Positions 1 to 10,889 of a stretch of 64,000 nucleotides of DNA are shown here, piece after piece (position 1 is the stretch's first letter; each line of letters begins with the position of its first letter). Made by a program: the position numbers and the translations under genes. Under the pieces are notes generated by a model. That model ran no database searches, was not told where the DNA came from, and saw nothing but the letters and a program-made list of their open reading frames with translations. Source of the DNA: Trichopria drosophilae (lineage: Eukaryota; Arthropoda; Insecta; Hymenoptera; Diapriidae). Where the stretch lies: positions 93,071,001 through 93,135,000 of the forward strand of contig CM059584.1 of the NCBI GenBank assembly GCA_030407085.1. The letters run 5' to 3'.

Positions 1-1374
1 GTTATTTCCTCACTACTCGTAGGACTCAAAATGGATTCTATAAACAAAAAACCAACCAAACCAAAAACCGAACCGAAACCTATTATAACGACCATCGCAA
101 CGCAAAAAAGGACACGATTTACAAAAACAAACGCTGGAAAAGCCAAATCAACCGACTAAAGACAAGCACAACAATGGAAAATCAAAACTGATTCGGAGTT
201 TGATTCTGAGAAATTAGAAATTATGGGTGTGGACATGAAAACAGCGGAATTGATAAGAAACCAAAAAAGGAGGAACGCGATTATTTCTGATTCTGACAGC
301 GAAAAGGCCAAGACAATGAAAAAGCCAACAAACAAAGAAGATCCTAAGACTGGGGATACTTCAGAAAAAGACGACATGCAAATGAATAATGATGAAAGCG
401 ATGATGAACTGAACACGGCAATTATATCAAAGGCGAATAGAGGAGTCTTGCAGATTCTTATTAGACAATGAAAATTTACAATCGAAAACTCAAAAAGCAC
501 TTGACAACATGATAGTAATGATTACTAAGCTCACCGTCAAACATGCAAAACTTCAAGGCGCAGCAACGAACTAAAAAATAATAAGCAAATATGCGAAAAT
601 TAATCACAAATGCCAAACGCAAGACCAATCTCTTACGCTCGAGCGGCCTCAAGGCTAGATGCGCCAAAATTCCAGAACATCAAAGCAAACATCAAGTCGC
701 CACCAAAAATCGTAATAATTAAAGCCAAAGACGCCTAAATCCAAAAAGACCAGGATAAAGCGAAGAAACTAGTCACTGAGTCTTTGGACCCACGTAGAGA
801 GACAATACAGATTAAAAACGTCAGAAAGGCAAGAAAAGGCCTAATTATCGAAGCGCCTACGCTAGAAGATTTAGATAAGTTGCAAAATAACAAAATTACA
901 CAAATTACTCAGAAACTTTGAATGCGAAAACCCAACGAAAAACCTTCGAAAACTTATCATATATGATGTGCTGGGAGATATCAAAGAGGAACTGCTAACC
1001 ACAACCTAAACCAAACAGCGTCATCGCTTGCGATGAAGCTATCAATCTGAAATTTAAAACTGGCCGTAAAAACGATTCTCCCAATTCCCTTTGGGTAATA
1101 GAAGTTACTTCAGAACTTCGGAAACGAATTCTGAGTAAAGAGAGATTGTTCATCGGATGGGCATCGTGTAAAGTCTAAGACTTTATCATGGTGAGAAGAT
1201 GTTACAAATGTCAAGGGTATGGACACATATCCAAGTATTGTACTGCTGATGAAATTTGTGCACATTGTGCAGAAGAAGAACACAAGCGGTAGGATTGCCT
1301 TAAAAAGAGCGGACCGCCGATCAAAAAATGCACTAACTGCACCAAATCCAAAAGACCAAACAATCATAATGTCA
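1..1374 (+). pseudogene. R1-like LINE ORF1 (gag-like) remnant
   Basis: This is the decayed nucleic-acid-binding ORF1 of a non-LTR retrotransposon. Several frames carry Lys/Asn-rich protein, but the clearest signal is a pair of zinc knuckles. One CCHC (C-x2-C-x4-H-x4-C, CYKCQGYGHISKYC) starts at 1200 and a second Cys/His cluster follows at about 1257-1300. A TAG between them, near 1288, breaks the second. Two or three knuckles at the end of ORF1 are typical of R1/I/Jockey-group LINEs, where the protein coats the element RNA. The endonuclease of ORF2 follows within 60 bp, as expected. Multiple stops and frameshifts make it a pseudogene. The start lies before the window. The type is confident, the clade less so. 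Confidence 0.7.
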
Positions 1375-1399
1375 ACAACAGAAATTCAACAGATTATGG

Positions 1400-2104
1400 C
1401 ATGCAATAGCTCTAATCTAAAGATACTGCAATTGAATTGCAGACGGTGCACAAGAGTGATGCCTGAAGTTAAAAACTTCGCAGCAGACTAAAAAATAGAT
1501 ATAATTATACTTCAAGAACCACATGCAAATAAAAACACGGACGAAATACGCGGTCTTGATTTCAACACCAAGGTCGTGAAAACCGCCAATCAATGTACAT
1601 GGACACCAATAGCTGTCACAAATTCAGACATAGATGTATTACAATTGAGCAATCTTTGCAACTTGCACTTTGTCATTGTGGAAATAAAATATAAGACTAA
1701 AACACTTTACATAGGGAGTGGGTACTTCCAGTGGAGTCAACCTATTGAAGATCACCTAACTCACCTATAAAAAGTTTTGTGTGAACTGCAAGGAAAGAAA
1801 GTGTTAATTGGCATAGCTGCAAATGCAAGGTCTCCTTTATGGGGGCTCCAATGAAACTGATCGCAAATGACATTTGCTGGAGGAAGTCATCGGGCAATGG
1901 GAATTCACTGTATCTAACATGATAGACAGCGGTCCTACTGTCATAAACGAAATGGGTGCAGGAAATATGGATGTCACACTCACTACGCAGGAGGTGAAAA
2001 ACATGGTTGATTGGAGAGTGGACGATAGAGGCTTCTCTAGCGACCATCTTCCGATCACTTATGAAATCGGATACCGAAATGAAAAATCTAAAAAGAAAAT
2101 CTGA
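1400..2104 (+). pseudogene. R1-like LINE ORF2, endonuclease part
   Basis: This is the APE-type endonuclease domain that nicks target DNA in LINE retrotransposition. The N-terminal strand LKILQLNCRR (1420-1450), the LQEP motif that carries the catalytic Glu (about 1510-1520) and the C-terminal SDHLPITYEI block (about 2040-2070) are all visible, though in different frames. At least one in-frame stop (TAA near 1489) and several frameshifts separate them. Sequence stops resembling the element at about 2104, where an antisense CR1-like LINE begins. The same kind of element resumes at about 10.9 kb with its reverse transcriptase. The two halves are therefore probably one copy split by an 8.8-kb insertion or rearrangement. 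That link is an inference from order and strand. Confidence 0.7.
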
Positions 2105-4002
2105 TTCTGATCGAAAAAGAAAAGCCCATTGGCTGAACCGTTCAGCGTCATAATTGATGCGATCAATCGCGTTATCTATTTCATGCGGAAAGCATCTTAG
2201 AAAAATTTGAGTGTCGTCCGCATAAATCATGTATTGCGAGTTTTTAAATACACCAGGAAGGTCGTTAATGAACATCGAAAAGAGGAGAGGACCGAGAACT
2301 GATCCTTGCGGCACTCCCGCACTAACAGTCATCCAAGATGATAGCGAGTGATTGGTGTTATCAACAACCGCTTGAGATCGATTGGTTAGTTAAGATTCAA
2401 ACCAGGCAATTGCTGCAATTGAAATAATTAGCCTCTTTTAGTTTTGACAAGAGAGAATGGTCAACCACATCAAATGCCTTGCTAAAGTCAAATAAAATGG
2501 TGATAACTATCATGCTTTTGACAATAATAAAATAGCCTGCCTAACAAATTCTGAGACACTCAGTAAGGCTGTTTGAGTATACTGAATCCTTTTCTACAAT
2601 CCTGACTGATAAGGATCAAACCACTTTTGCTTTAAGAACTCAACCACTTGATAAAAACGAGTCTTTTCAGAATTTTTGCATGTGTGGAAAGAATTGCAAC
2701 AAGCCTATAATCGCTGGGGCCACTTGCATTCCTTACCTTATTTATGGGAACCATAAGAGTTTTCTTCCAGGCACTTGGAAATGTTGATGTATTAAGATAA
2801 TTATTAAACAAATACAATAAGTATGGAGCAATTATCGGGAAAGAAGAGACAAAAAATCGCAATTGAGTATTATCGGCTCCTACAGCCTCCAATTTCGCCT
2901 TAACCAGACAACTCACTAAATTATCAATTGAGATGTTTTTAAAAAAGAATCGGTTATACTTAAAATCCATATGACGAATAGGAGGTGGGTTAGCTGATAC
3001 ACCGTAACCATGAGTACTTGCCAACGAGGTGAAAAATACATTCAATTCGTTTGGAGTGCAATTGAGAGGGGGAGATTTTGGTTTTGAATTGATGATGCCC
3101 ATACGACGTAACTCGGTCCACGTTTCCTTTGGCGTAAGAATACTAGCTAAACGTGAACAGTAGTAATTTTCTGGAGCAGTTCTCCATGCAACCTTATTAG
3201 CTTTCTTAAGGATTAATAGTTGAGACTTAAGATGTTGATCATGTGATCGACGATAAGCTTTAAGAACAGTGTCACGTTTACGCTTAAGATCTCGCAACTC
3301 ACTTGAAATCCACGAAGTAGGCCGATATTTTGGTGAAAAAGTATGAATAGGAGCATATTTATCAAAGCAGTAAAGTAGTCTGTTACTTAATGTATCACAA
3401 AGTCTATCAACATTAGTATTATTGTCGAACAATCCATTAAACATATTCCAGTCGAATAATTCAAGTTCATTCAATAACAAATGGATATTAAAATTACGAT
3501 AGTCTCGACAAGTAATGATAGTATCGGTAGCTTTTGAGCCTTTAAGTCTGAATTCAATTGCAATAAGATCATGACCGTAAATAAAAGGGAGATTCTCCTG
3601 GTGATATGATACAACATTCTCAATAGAATCAACTATACAGTGGTCGATCCATGCGTCCGAAGTCGTTGAGTGAAATGTCGCGTTAAAAGGAACAATTTGC
3701 AGCGCATTTTCAGCTATAAATTGATTGAGGTAACAGAATCCGAGTTATTTCTTTTTATATCAATGTTCAAGTCACCAATAATAATAATTTTTGAGTAATT
3801 AGAAGTAAAACTATGATATATGTCTTCAAATTCATCCTTCATCGATTTATTTGGTGGTCTATATACTTCAATCAGAAGAGCTGGTCGTGTTTTCTTACTA
3901 ATGATTTCGAAAAATATAAATTCCACAGAGTTGAGCGAATTATCAGATGTTGCAATATGTTTGGTCTTGATTTGATTATAAATGTAGAATACTAGTCCCC
4001 CT
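2105..4002 (-). pseudogene. CR1-like LINE ORF2: endonuclease end and reverse transcriptase
   Basis: Read on the minus strand, this is the 3' part of the endonuclease followed by the first half of a reverse transcriptase. From right to left come RGGGLVFYIYNQ, YRPP and IIIGDLNIDI of the endonuclease (3.7-4.0 kb). The linker to RT is in a 282-residue open frame (2632-3480), with fingers motif PSDYRLVAILS near its end. Then come AGVPQGSVLGPLLF and the catalytic YADD (about 2205-2330). The frame breaks several times, and the RT stops abruptly at 2105 just past the palm, so thumb and C-terminus are missing. That is unusual because LINE copies normally lose their 5' end, and it suggests a later deletion. 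The 5' part of the same copy lies at 9202-10650 beyond the foldback unit. Confidence 0.8.
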
Positions 4003-4010
4003 CCCCTACC
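4003..4010. repeat. 8-bp target duplication, left copy
   Basis: CCCCTACC here is repeated at 9194-9201, directly outside the other end of the inverted-repeat unit. The two copies flank termini CGGTGCTCTCAG and CTGAGAGCACTG. Removing the unit and one copy rejoins the CR1-like endonuclease in frame (…SYGR + GGGLV…). Confidence 0.85.
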
Positions 4011-4212
4011 CGGTGCTCTCAGATTGGGGTCCTTCCACCGCGCATCTGCCTCGCGCACCTTCCTTCGGCTTGCTTCGGCCGCTCCAGCTTGATGGCTCTT
4101 GAGACGGGAACGGAGCGCGGGCGGAGTTTATATAGCATGTCGCGCGAAACTATCAAACAAATGACGGGTGGTTGAAACTTAAATACAGCCTTTTGTTAAA
4201 TATCAAATATGT

Positions 4213-4290
4213 CCTTGTGGCTCAGTGGTTTGCGTACTTGCTTCGCGCTCGTGTAATCGCAAGATCGCGTCGCGAAAGGTGAAAAATTTT
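4213..4290 (+). repeat. tRNA-derived SINE head inside left arm
   Basis: CTTGTGGCTCAGTGGTTTGCG resembles a pol III box A and the 5' half of a tRNA. The matching box B is degraded. A T-run follows at 4285-4298, as after a pol III unit. Its mirror copy is at about 8918-8995, so the SINE was present before the arms were duplicated. Confidence 0.55.
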
Positions 4291-5262
4291 TTTTTTTTCC
4301 GAATTCTATTTATTAATTCTATTTATTTTGACAACGATCATTTCTCGAGATTAAAAAATAAGTGATATACAGTTTGTAATTGGGCAGTTTTAAATTTTAA
4401 CGGGAAGCGTAGAATAATTATTATTCTTTTACTCGAACATTTTTTTATTCCGATATTATGTTACCCGTTTAATATTACCAATACCAGTACTAACACACTG
4501 GTTTTTAATTATAGCTAATAACATCTTTTATTTACTATGTATTTCAGTGCTTGTTTTTCATTATATTTTAACTAGTGATGTAATTAATACAGTACGTCTC
4601 ATTATGTTAGCCGCATAAATGTATGTAGAATAACTGACAGTTTTGTTACTGATTTCTAGATGTTACTATCTACTTCATATCAATACAGATTTTTCATTAC
4701 AAAATACTCTTTTATTGCATTTTGTTAAAAAAATTGACGGCTAATAATGTAAAATATTTATTCTCGACTAAAATGGGAATAATGTGGAGCTTAGTAATGC
4801 ACATTGTTTAAAAAATGCGTAATAATTTATTCAGAAAATATAATTAACTCAATAATAGTACTGAATGCTGCTTGAAAATAAATTTTAATTAAGTGTGGTT
4901 CTTGGCTTGAATTTTCATAGAATTATATATCTATATATAGAATACACACGTCGGCCAGAAATATTGTCACTATTGGTTATTGTTGCCATTAAAAACATGT
5001 GAAATTAAAACAATAAAAATTTGCTTTATAAAAATGGAATGTAGGCTAGTCCAGCCAGTCAAATGATTTTTATTCGCTCTATGCTGTTTACGTATGAACA
5101 GAAAATCAGTTTTCATCAAAAAGTAGATTACTAGAGGTAATCGTTACCCGCTGTTAAAGTACTTTATATATTAAATTATTAACAACAATCCATGGTATAA
5201 CGGTCCTTATACTCTATGTTATTCTTATCTTCAGTAAGGAAGAAAAATTATACATATATATA

Positions 5263-5293
5263 CGTTTCGGCCATTGATACAGGCCCTCATCAG
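5263..5293 (-). ncRNA. Hammerhead-ribozyme-like core, left arm
   Basis: On the minus strand: CTGATGA, then a GGCC…GGCC stem, then GAAAC and a short self-complementary ACGUA…UAUGU stem. These are the conserved core and stems II and III of hammerhead motifs known from Penelope-like pLTRs. Stem I is weak when drawn by hand, so activity is uncertain. It has the same orientation as the Penelope ORF and lies 3' of it. Confidence 0.5.
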
Positions 5294-6120
5294 AATTTAT
5301 TACTAAAATTAAAAAAAAATTATAAACAATTACAAAAATAATTTTAACAAGAATGAATTATTCTAGAATTTTCGATTACATATCAGGTCTTACCGAAGGT
5401 TGAAAAATAGGCAGAAATTGGAAAATGTCACATTGTATAAAATCTATAATTAGTCTTATGAGGACTGAAAATAATCTATAAAAAAAGAAAAAGAATAAAA
5501 TATTATAGAAGTTTTTTAATTTCGAACGTACCCACCCAACCAACCCTAAATTTAATAATTAAACAATAATTATATATAAAAAAATATTTAAATGTATACG
5601 TTAATAAATAAATGTTGAAAAAACCGTTATTCATACCTGATAAACTCAGAATTGTTTCTGACATGTGTCAGATTCATACACATATAGGTTTTTTTGTGTT
5701 GTATTTGAAAAAAACATATGCCATGTTCCGGCAAAAATCGACAACAATTCAATTGACAAACTATAAAACACATTAAAATGATTTAATAACACAAAAATTA
5801 AAACAAAACTTCTATTGAGAACAAATTTTTTGTCTAAAAATTATATTATTATAAAAACTTACTATGATTAACACAAAAAGAAACAATAATTAATAAAACG
5901 GACGAATAGCACTTGTGACATTTTTCACTTTTACCTGAACAATATATGTTACAAGGTATACGTTTGAATAAAGACTGAATATTATCGTGTTAAACGGTTA
6001 TTATGATTCGTAAGAGCTAAACTATAATAAATTAATTCCAAGGAATTTAATGTAACGAATGACCACCTTCTACTAAATTCTAGCTTTCGAATATAAATTT
6101 TGATTTTGAAAAATACGTTT

Positions 6121-7177
6121 TTATTTTAATTTTAATAAAGGTGTGTAAGAATCCGGTAAAAAGGAGATCTCATGTCTGATATTAACTGTTTTATTGTTTT
6201 GTTTAATAAAAAAATTTTCTAAATGCCTTCTTTTTAATAAATTTGGTTCGGTAGCTAGAATTTTTACATTTTTGTAGTCGAAATTGTGATCCATGTCTAT
6301 GCGATGTCGTGTTAATTCCGTATATTTTTCTGGATCTTCAAAAATGTTGTTTTTATGTTCTCTAATGCGATCTTTCAATAATCTGCCTGTTTGGCCAATA
6401 TATACTTTATCGCAAAATTTACATGGGATTAAATATACCACACCACTTTTTCATCTTCTCCAGTTTATCTTTAAAAGGCTTAATTTTTCCAACATTAGTG
6501 TTATATGGTTTATGTACAACCCTAATGTTGTCTTTTTTAAGCCTCTTCGCTAGAGTTTCACTTAAGCCTTTAATATAAGGTACACTCGTTGTTTTTTTAT
6601 AATCATTATTTCTGGAGTTTTGAAATGACTGATGGGTATTGTACAATAGATGAACTCTTTTTTTGATGCATTCACATACTAAATCTTTGGGATAACCGTT
6701 ATCTCTAAGTATATCTTTAACAATATTGCGATTTTTCTCTCTGAATCGAATCTCAGACAATTTTGTCGCTCGATCAATCAGTCCGTAAATTACGCTGATT
6801 TTGTAATTAATCGGATGCGAAGATTCAAAGTGAAGATACCTTCCAGACCATGTATTTTTATGGTACCAGTCTGTGTCAATAGAACCGTCATTATTTCTAA
6901 TAAGAAGTAGATCTAAAAAACTAATTTTACAATTGGTTTCATTCTCGATGGTAAATTTAATTCTGTTATTAAAACCATGTAATTTATGTTGAGAATTGAA
7001 TATCTTTAAAACATATTCTTCTGTGTCAACCGGAATAGCTGTGATGATATCGTCAACATACCGTTTAAAAAAAGGTAGTTCAAAATTAAGTTTTTTAATT
7101 AAAATATTTTCAAGGTATTCCATCAAAATATTTGCTACCACTGGTGATAATGGAGAACCCATAGGTACCCCGTACAA
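6121..7177 (-). pseudogene. Penelope-like reverse transcriptase with GIY-YIG endonuclease
   Basis: The 3' half of a Penelope-like element protein, which reverse-transcribes element RNA and cuts target DNA with a GIY-YIG nuclease. The first open part (7177 to 6419) begins inside RT with YGVPMGSPLSP, then has the catalytic RYVDDI at about 7040-7060 and continues through the thumb. The second part (6441 to 6121) begins YLIPCKFCDKVYIGQTGR, a complete GIY-YIG core with its Cys pair, and has Arg and His/Glu residues further on. The two parts overlap in different frames around 6430, so there is one frameshift. RT motifs upstream of YGVPMGSP are absent: the sequence switches to the right inverted arm at 7178. 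The copy is thus 5'-truncated and cannot be autonomous. Family call is confident. Confidence 0.9.
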
Positions 7178-9193
7178 GTGCTATTCGTCCGTTTTATTAA
7201 TTATTGTTTCTTTTTGTGTTAATCATAGTAAGTTTTTATAATGATATAATTTTTAGACAAAAAATTTGTTCTCAATAGAAGTTTTGTTTTAATTTTTGTG
7301 TTATTAAATCATTTTAATGTGTTTTATAGTTTGTCAATTGAATTGTTGTCGATTTTTGCCGGAACATGGCATATGTTTTTTTCAAATACAACACAAAAAA
7401 ACCTATATGTGTATGAATCTGACACATGTCAGAAACAATTCTGAGTTTATCAGGTATGAATAACGGTTTTTTCAACATTTATTTATTAACGTATACATTT
7501 AAATATTTTTTTATATATAATTATTGTTTAATTATTAAATTTAGGGTTGGTTGGGTGGGTACGTTCGAAATTAAAAAACTTCTATAATATTTTATTCTTT
7601 TTCTTTTTTTATAGATTATTTTCAGTCCTCATAAGACTAATTATAGATTTTATACAATGTGACATTTTCCAATTTCTGCCTATTTTTCAACCTTCGGTAA
7701 GACCTGATATGTAATCGAAAATTCTAGAATAATTCATTCTTGTTAAAATTATTTTTGTAATTGTTTATAATTTTTTTTTAATTTTAGTAATAAATTCTGA
7801 TGAGGGCCTGTATCAATGGCCGAAACGTATATATATGTATAATTTTTCTTCCTTACTGAAGATAAGAATAACATAGAGTATAAGGACCGTTATACCATGG
7901 ATTGTTGTTAATAATTTAATATATAAAGTACTTTAACAGCGGGTAACGATTACCTCTAGTAATCTACTTTTTGATGAAAACTGATTTTCTGTTCATACGT
8001 AAACAGCATAGAGCGAATAAAAATCATTTGACTGGCTGGACTAGCCTACATTCCATTTTTATAAAGCAAATTTTTATTGTTTTAATTTCACATGTTTTTA
8101 ATGGCAACAATAACCAATAGTGACAATATTTCTGGCCGACGTGTGTATTCTATATATAGATATATAATTCTATGAAAATTCAAGCCAAGAACCACACTTA
8201 ATTAAAATTTATTTTCAAGCAGCATTCAGTACTATTATTGAGTTAATTATATTTTCTGAATAAATTATTACGCATTTTTTAAACAATGTGCATTACTAAG
8301 CTCCACATTATTCCCATTTTAGTCGAGAATAAATATTTTACATTATTAGCCGTCAATTTTTTTAACAAAATGCAATAAAAGAGTATTTTGTAATGAAAAA
8401 TCTGTATTGATATGAAGTAGATAGTAACATCTAGAAATCAGTAACAAAACTGTCAGTTATTCTACATACATTTATGCGGCTAACATAATGAGACGTACTG
8501 TATTAATTACATCACTAGTTAAAATATAATGAAAAACAAGCACTGAAATACATAGTAAATAAAAGATGTTATTAGCTATAATTAAAAACCAGTGTGTTAG
8601 TACTGGTATTGGTAATATTAAACGGGTAACATAATATCGGAATAAAAAAATGTTCGAGTAAAAGAATAATAATTATTCTACGCTTCCCGTTAAAATTTAA
8701 AACTGCCCAATTACAAACTGTATATCACTTATTTTTTAATCTCGAGAAATCATCGTAGATTAGTAACAAGCAGTGTTGTAATAAATTTTTATTGAATAAT
8801 ATTTTTTATATAGTATATGTGTGGCATAATTTTGACATAAAAAAATGTCTCGAATAAAAGAAATGATCGTTGTCAAAATAAATAGAATTAATAAATAGAA
8901 TTCGGAAAAAAAAAAATTTTTTCACCTTTCGCGACGCGATCTTGCGATTACACGAGCGCGAAGCAAGTACGCAAACCACTGAGCCACAAGGACATATTTG
9001 ATATTTAACAAAAGGCTGTATTTAAGTTTCAACCACCCGTCATTTGTTTGATAGTTTCGCGCGACATGCTATATAAACTCCGCCCGCGCTCCGTTCCCGT
9101 CTCAAGAGCCATCAAGCTGGAGCGGCCGAAGCAAGCCGAAGGAAGGTGCGCGAGGCAGATGCGCGGTGGAAGGACCCCAATCTGAGAGCACTG
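7178..9193. repeat. Right inverted arm of the foldback unit
   Basis: Reverse complement of the left arm. It contains the hammerhead-like core on the plus strand (7797-7838), the SINE head in reverse (about 8918-8995), a TATATAAA box at about 9069-9077 read outward, and the terminal CTGAGAGCACTG. About 110 extra bases near 8750-8865 are flanked by a repeated AAATCATCG/AAATGATCG stretch and are absent from the left arm. Confidence 0.9.
7797..7838 (+). ncRNA. Hammerhead-ribozyme-like core, right arm
   Basis: CTGATGAG at 7797, GGCC…GGCC stem, GAAAC at 7822, then the short ACGUA…UAUGU hairpin. Mirror image of the left-arm copy and therefore antisense to the Penelope ORF. Confidence 0.5.
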
Positions 9194-9201
9194 CCCCTAC
9201 C
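9194..9201. repeat. 8-bp target duplication, right copy
   Basis: CCCCTACC, matching 4003-4010 on the far side of the foldback unit. Confidence 0.85.
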
Positions 9202-9693
9202 ATAAGAGCGATCATGTCGAAAAAATAGTGATTGTCAATTTGAAAATATTTGTCATCCAACTGATTAGTTAACCAGGTTTCCGTAAGAATTATTATGTGA
9301 TAGAATTATATTTAAAATAATGGCGTAATTCATGTATTTTATTTTTGGATGAAAGAGACTGTACATTTAAATGGCAAATTTTCAAATTGTCAACATTATA
9401 CCTTGGAACACTATTTGAAATTGAATTTACAGATGAAAAAAAACTAGTCGCTGATGGTCCAGAAGGTTGAGCAGCTGCAATCTGGCGTCAGCTTTGAAGG
9501 TGAGAAAGATCTTCAGACAAAATCTCTCGAACTGCTGCGCCTCTTGAAGGGCGAAAATGTATAATACCTCCATTGACATATCAATATTTATTAGGCAGGC
9601 CTTTAATTAGAAGTCGAGCTTTCTTTAATAAGTCCAGCGTCTCTTTAGGAAGATGTTCATTGATATAAAAACGGCTGGACGGTAGCTGATTAT
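9202..9693 (-). pseudogene. CR1-like LINE: ORF1 tail and ORF2 endonuclease start
   Basis: Minus-strand fragments in several frames. At about 9550-9690 is an ORF1-like end (INEHLPKETLDLLKKARLL, then IIHFRPSRGA), the C-terminal pattern seen in LINE ORF1 proteins of this group. At about 9200-9400 is the start of an APE endonuclease (LKICHLNVQSLSSKNKI, then TETWLTNQLDD). It runs up to the foldback unit at 9201 and resumes on the other side at 4002 with GGGLVFYIYNQ. Stops and frame changes show decay. The join across the foldback unit is supported by the 8-bp duplication. Confidence 0.65.
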
Positions 9694-10478
9694 TTATAGA
9701 AGAAGCCACAATAGTTTTACGCTGTCGCATCGCTTTAAGTATATCATTTCGAAGACCAGGATTGAAACTCGAATCATAATGGTTCTTGGCTTTTGTACAG
9801 TTGAGGTAGAAGATGTTTGAGCAGACTCATTACCAACGATATTAGATCGTGATTGAAGTCGCGATGCTGATAGTATGTCCCTTGCCTCAGCTGTCACATT
9901 GAGACATTCAGCAATCTTGAGCATAATCGCGGAAAGATCCTCTCGCTCTTGTTCAGGAAAAGCAGAAACAACAATATCACAGTTGCGCGTCTCATATCCA
10001 AGTCGAGCACGATCGCCTAGTGAACAAGACATTTGAGATTGCAAAGAATTTACATTCTTCTCAATTTCGCACACTCTTTTTTCGAGATTCAGCACTCTGT
10101 CCATTTTCTCATGAAGCGTAGAAAATTGTTTATTTTGCTGCTCACGAACGATTTAAAATAAGCAGGAACAGTTTCAGCTGAATTCGATTCAATGGAAGAA
10201 TTACTTGCAGAGCGCAATAAACGAGGCGGTGCGAGTAAGGAATCACCTACTCGCTTTTTACCCTTTCTTGCTGTTATTGTCATACAACATATGAAAGTAC
10301 CATATTCCGTCGTTCCACTACCAGCTGGTACACAATTTTTACGAAATGTGGACTTGCATATAACACACTCTTCAAGCTTGTTTGGACTAATATCCAAATG
10401 GCATTCCCTGCATTTTGAATCCATTTTCAGAAAGAGAAGGATTGAATTAATGCAAGAATGAAATTGCAAAAACAGCAA
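9694..10478 (-). pseudogene. CR1-like LINE ORF1 with PHD-type zinc finger
   Basis: Two overlapping minus-strand frames form one broken ORF1. The first (10478-10089) carries a Cys-rich finger from CRECHLDISPNKLEECVIC onward, resembling the PHD fingers described in CR1-type ORF1 proteins. The usable Met is probably the one before DSKCREC, about 55 bp inside the frame. The second (10104-9694) starts MDRVLNLEKRVCEIEKNVNS, a short coiled coil that would let ORF1 oligomerise, followed by an RRM-like stretch. The frame breaks at about 10095 and again before 9694. It lies 5' of the endonuclease on the same strand, as in a complete LINE. The role is RNA binding in the retrotransposition particle. Confidence 0.65.
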
Positions 10479-10889
10479 AAAGCCAGAGCAGAAGTGTTGA
10501 GAGACGAGCCCACAAAGAGGGGCGGTCCAACTCCCGGTGAACCGTACGCGTCGATTCCACGCGCAGCCATCAAGAAATTAAGAACGTAGAAACAGTAAAC
10601 ACAAGAATGGTGATAATAACGTTGATACAATACTGAAGCACTCTGCATTAATACACATTAATAGGGTGCTCCTATACACGTCTTCGGTACGTGCGCAAAG
10701 CGATCGACCGAAAATTTGCACCGTTTATTGAGCGTTCGTTTTTATTAGTTTGTTTTTATTTTTATTTAGTCCATCGACCGTACATACCAACAATTATATT
10801 ATTATATAGAATTAAATTTCGAACGGTCAATAAATTAATTTATAATATATTCTCAAAACAGATATACTGCAAATATTCAACACATGCCT

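Larger units (their letters stand above)
4011..5917. repeat. Left inverted arm of the foldback unit
   Basis: From outside in, it holds a GC-rich 130-bp end with a TATATAAA box read outward (minus strand, about 4125-4135), a tRNA-like SINE head (about 4213-4285), roughly 900 bp of AT-rich sequence, a hammerhead-like core on the minus strand at 5263-5293, and an AT-rich inner part ending in GCACTTGT-complement at about 5917. All of it recurs in inverse order in the right arm. Confidence 0.9.
4011..9193. mobile_element. 5.2-kb foldback unit with Penelope-like core
   Basis: A mobile unit with very long inverted arms (left 4011-5917, right about 7178-9193) around a 1.26-kb centre coding for a Penelope-like protein. 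The outermost bases (CGGTGCTCTCAG / reverse complement of CTGAGAGCACTG) plus an 8-bp target duplication resemble the CAGNG ends and 8-bp duplications of hAT transposons. The centre and the ribozyme-like core in the arms are hallmarks of Penelope-like elements, which often carry inverted pseudo-LTRs. It may be a Penelope insertion with inverted pLTRs, or a hAT-type foldback that captured one. The arms look nearly identical, except for about 110 extra bases in the right arm near 8750-8865, so they are young or have been homogenised. Confidence 0.8.

Noticed and set aside
4213..4290. tRNA gene in foldback arm
   Set aside because: Box B is degraded and an inverted copy sits in the other arm; SINE relic.
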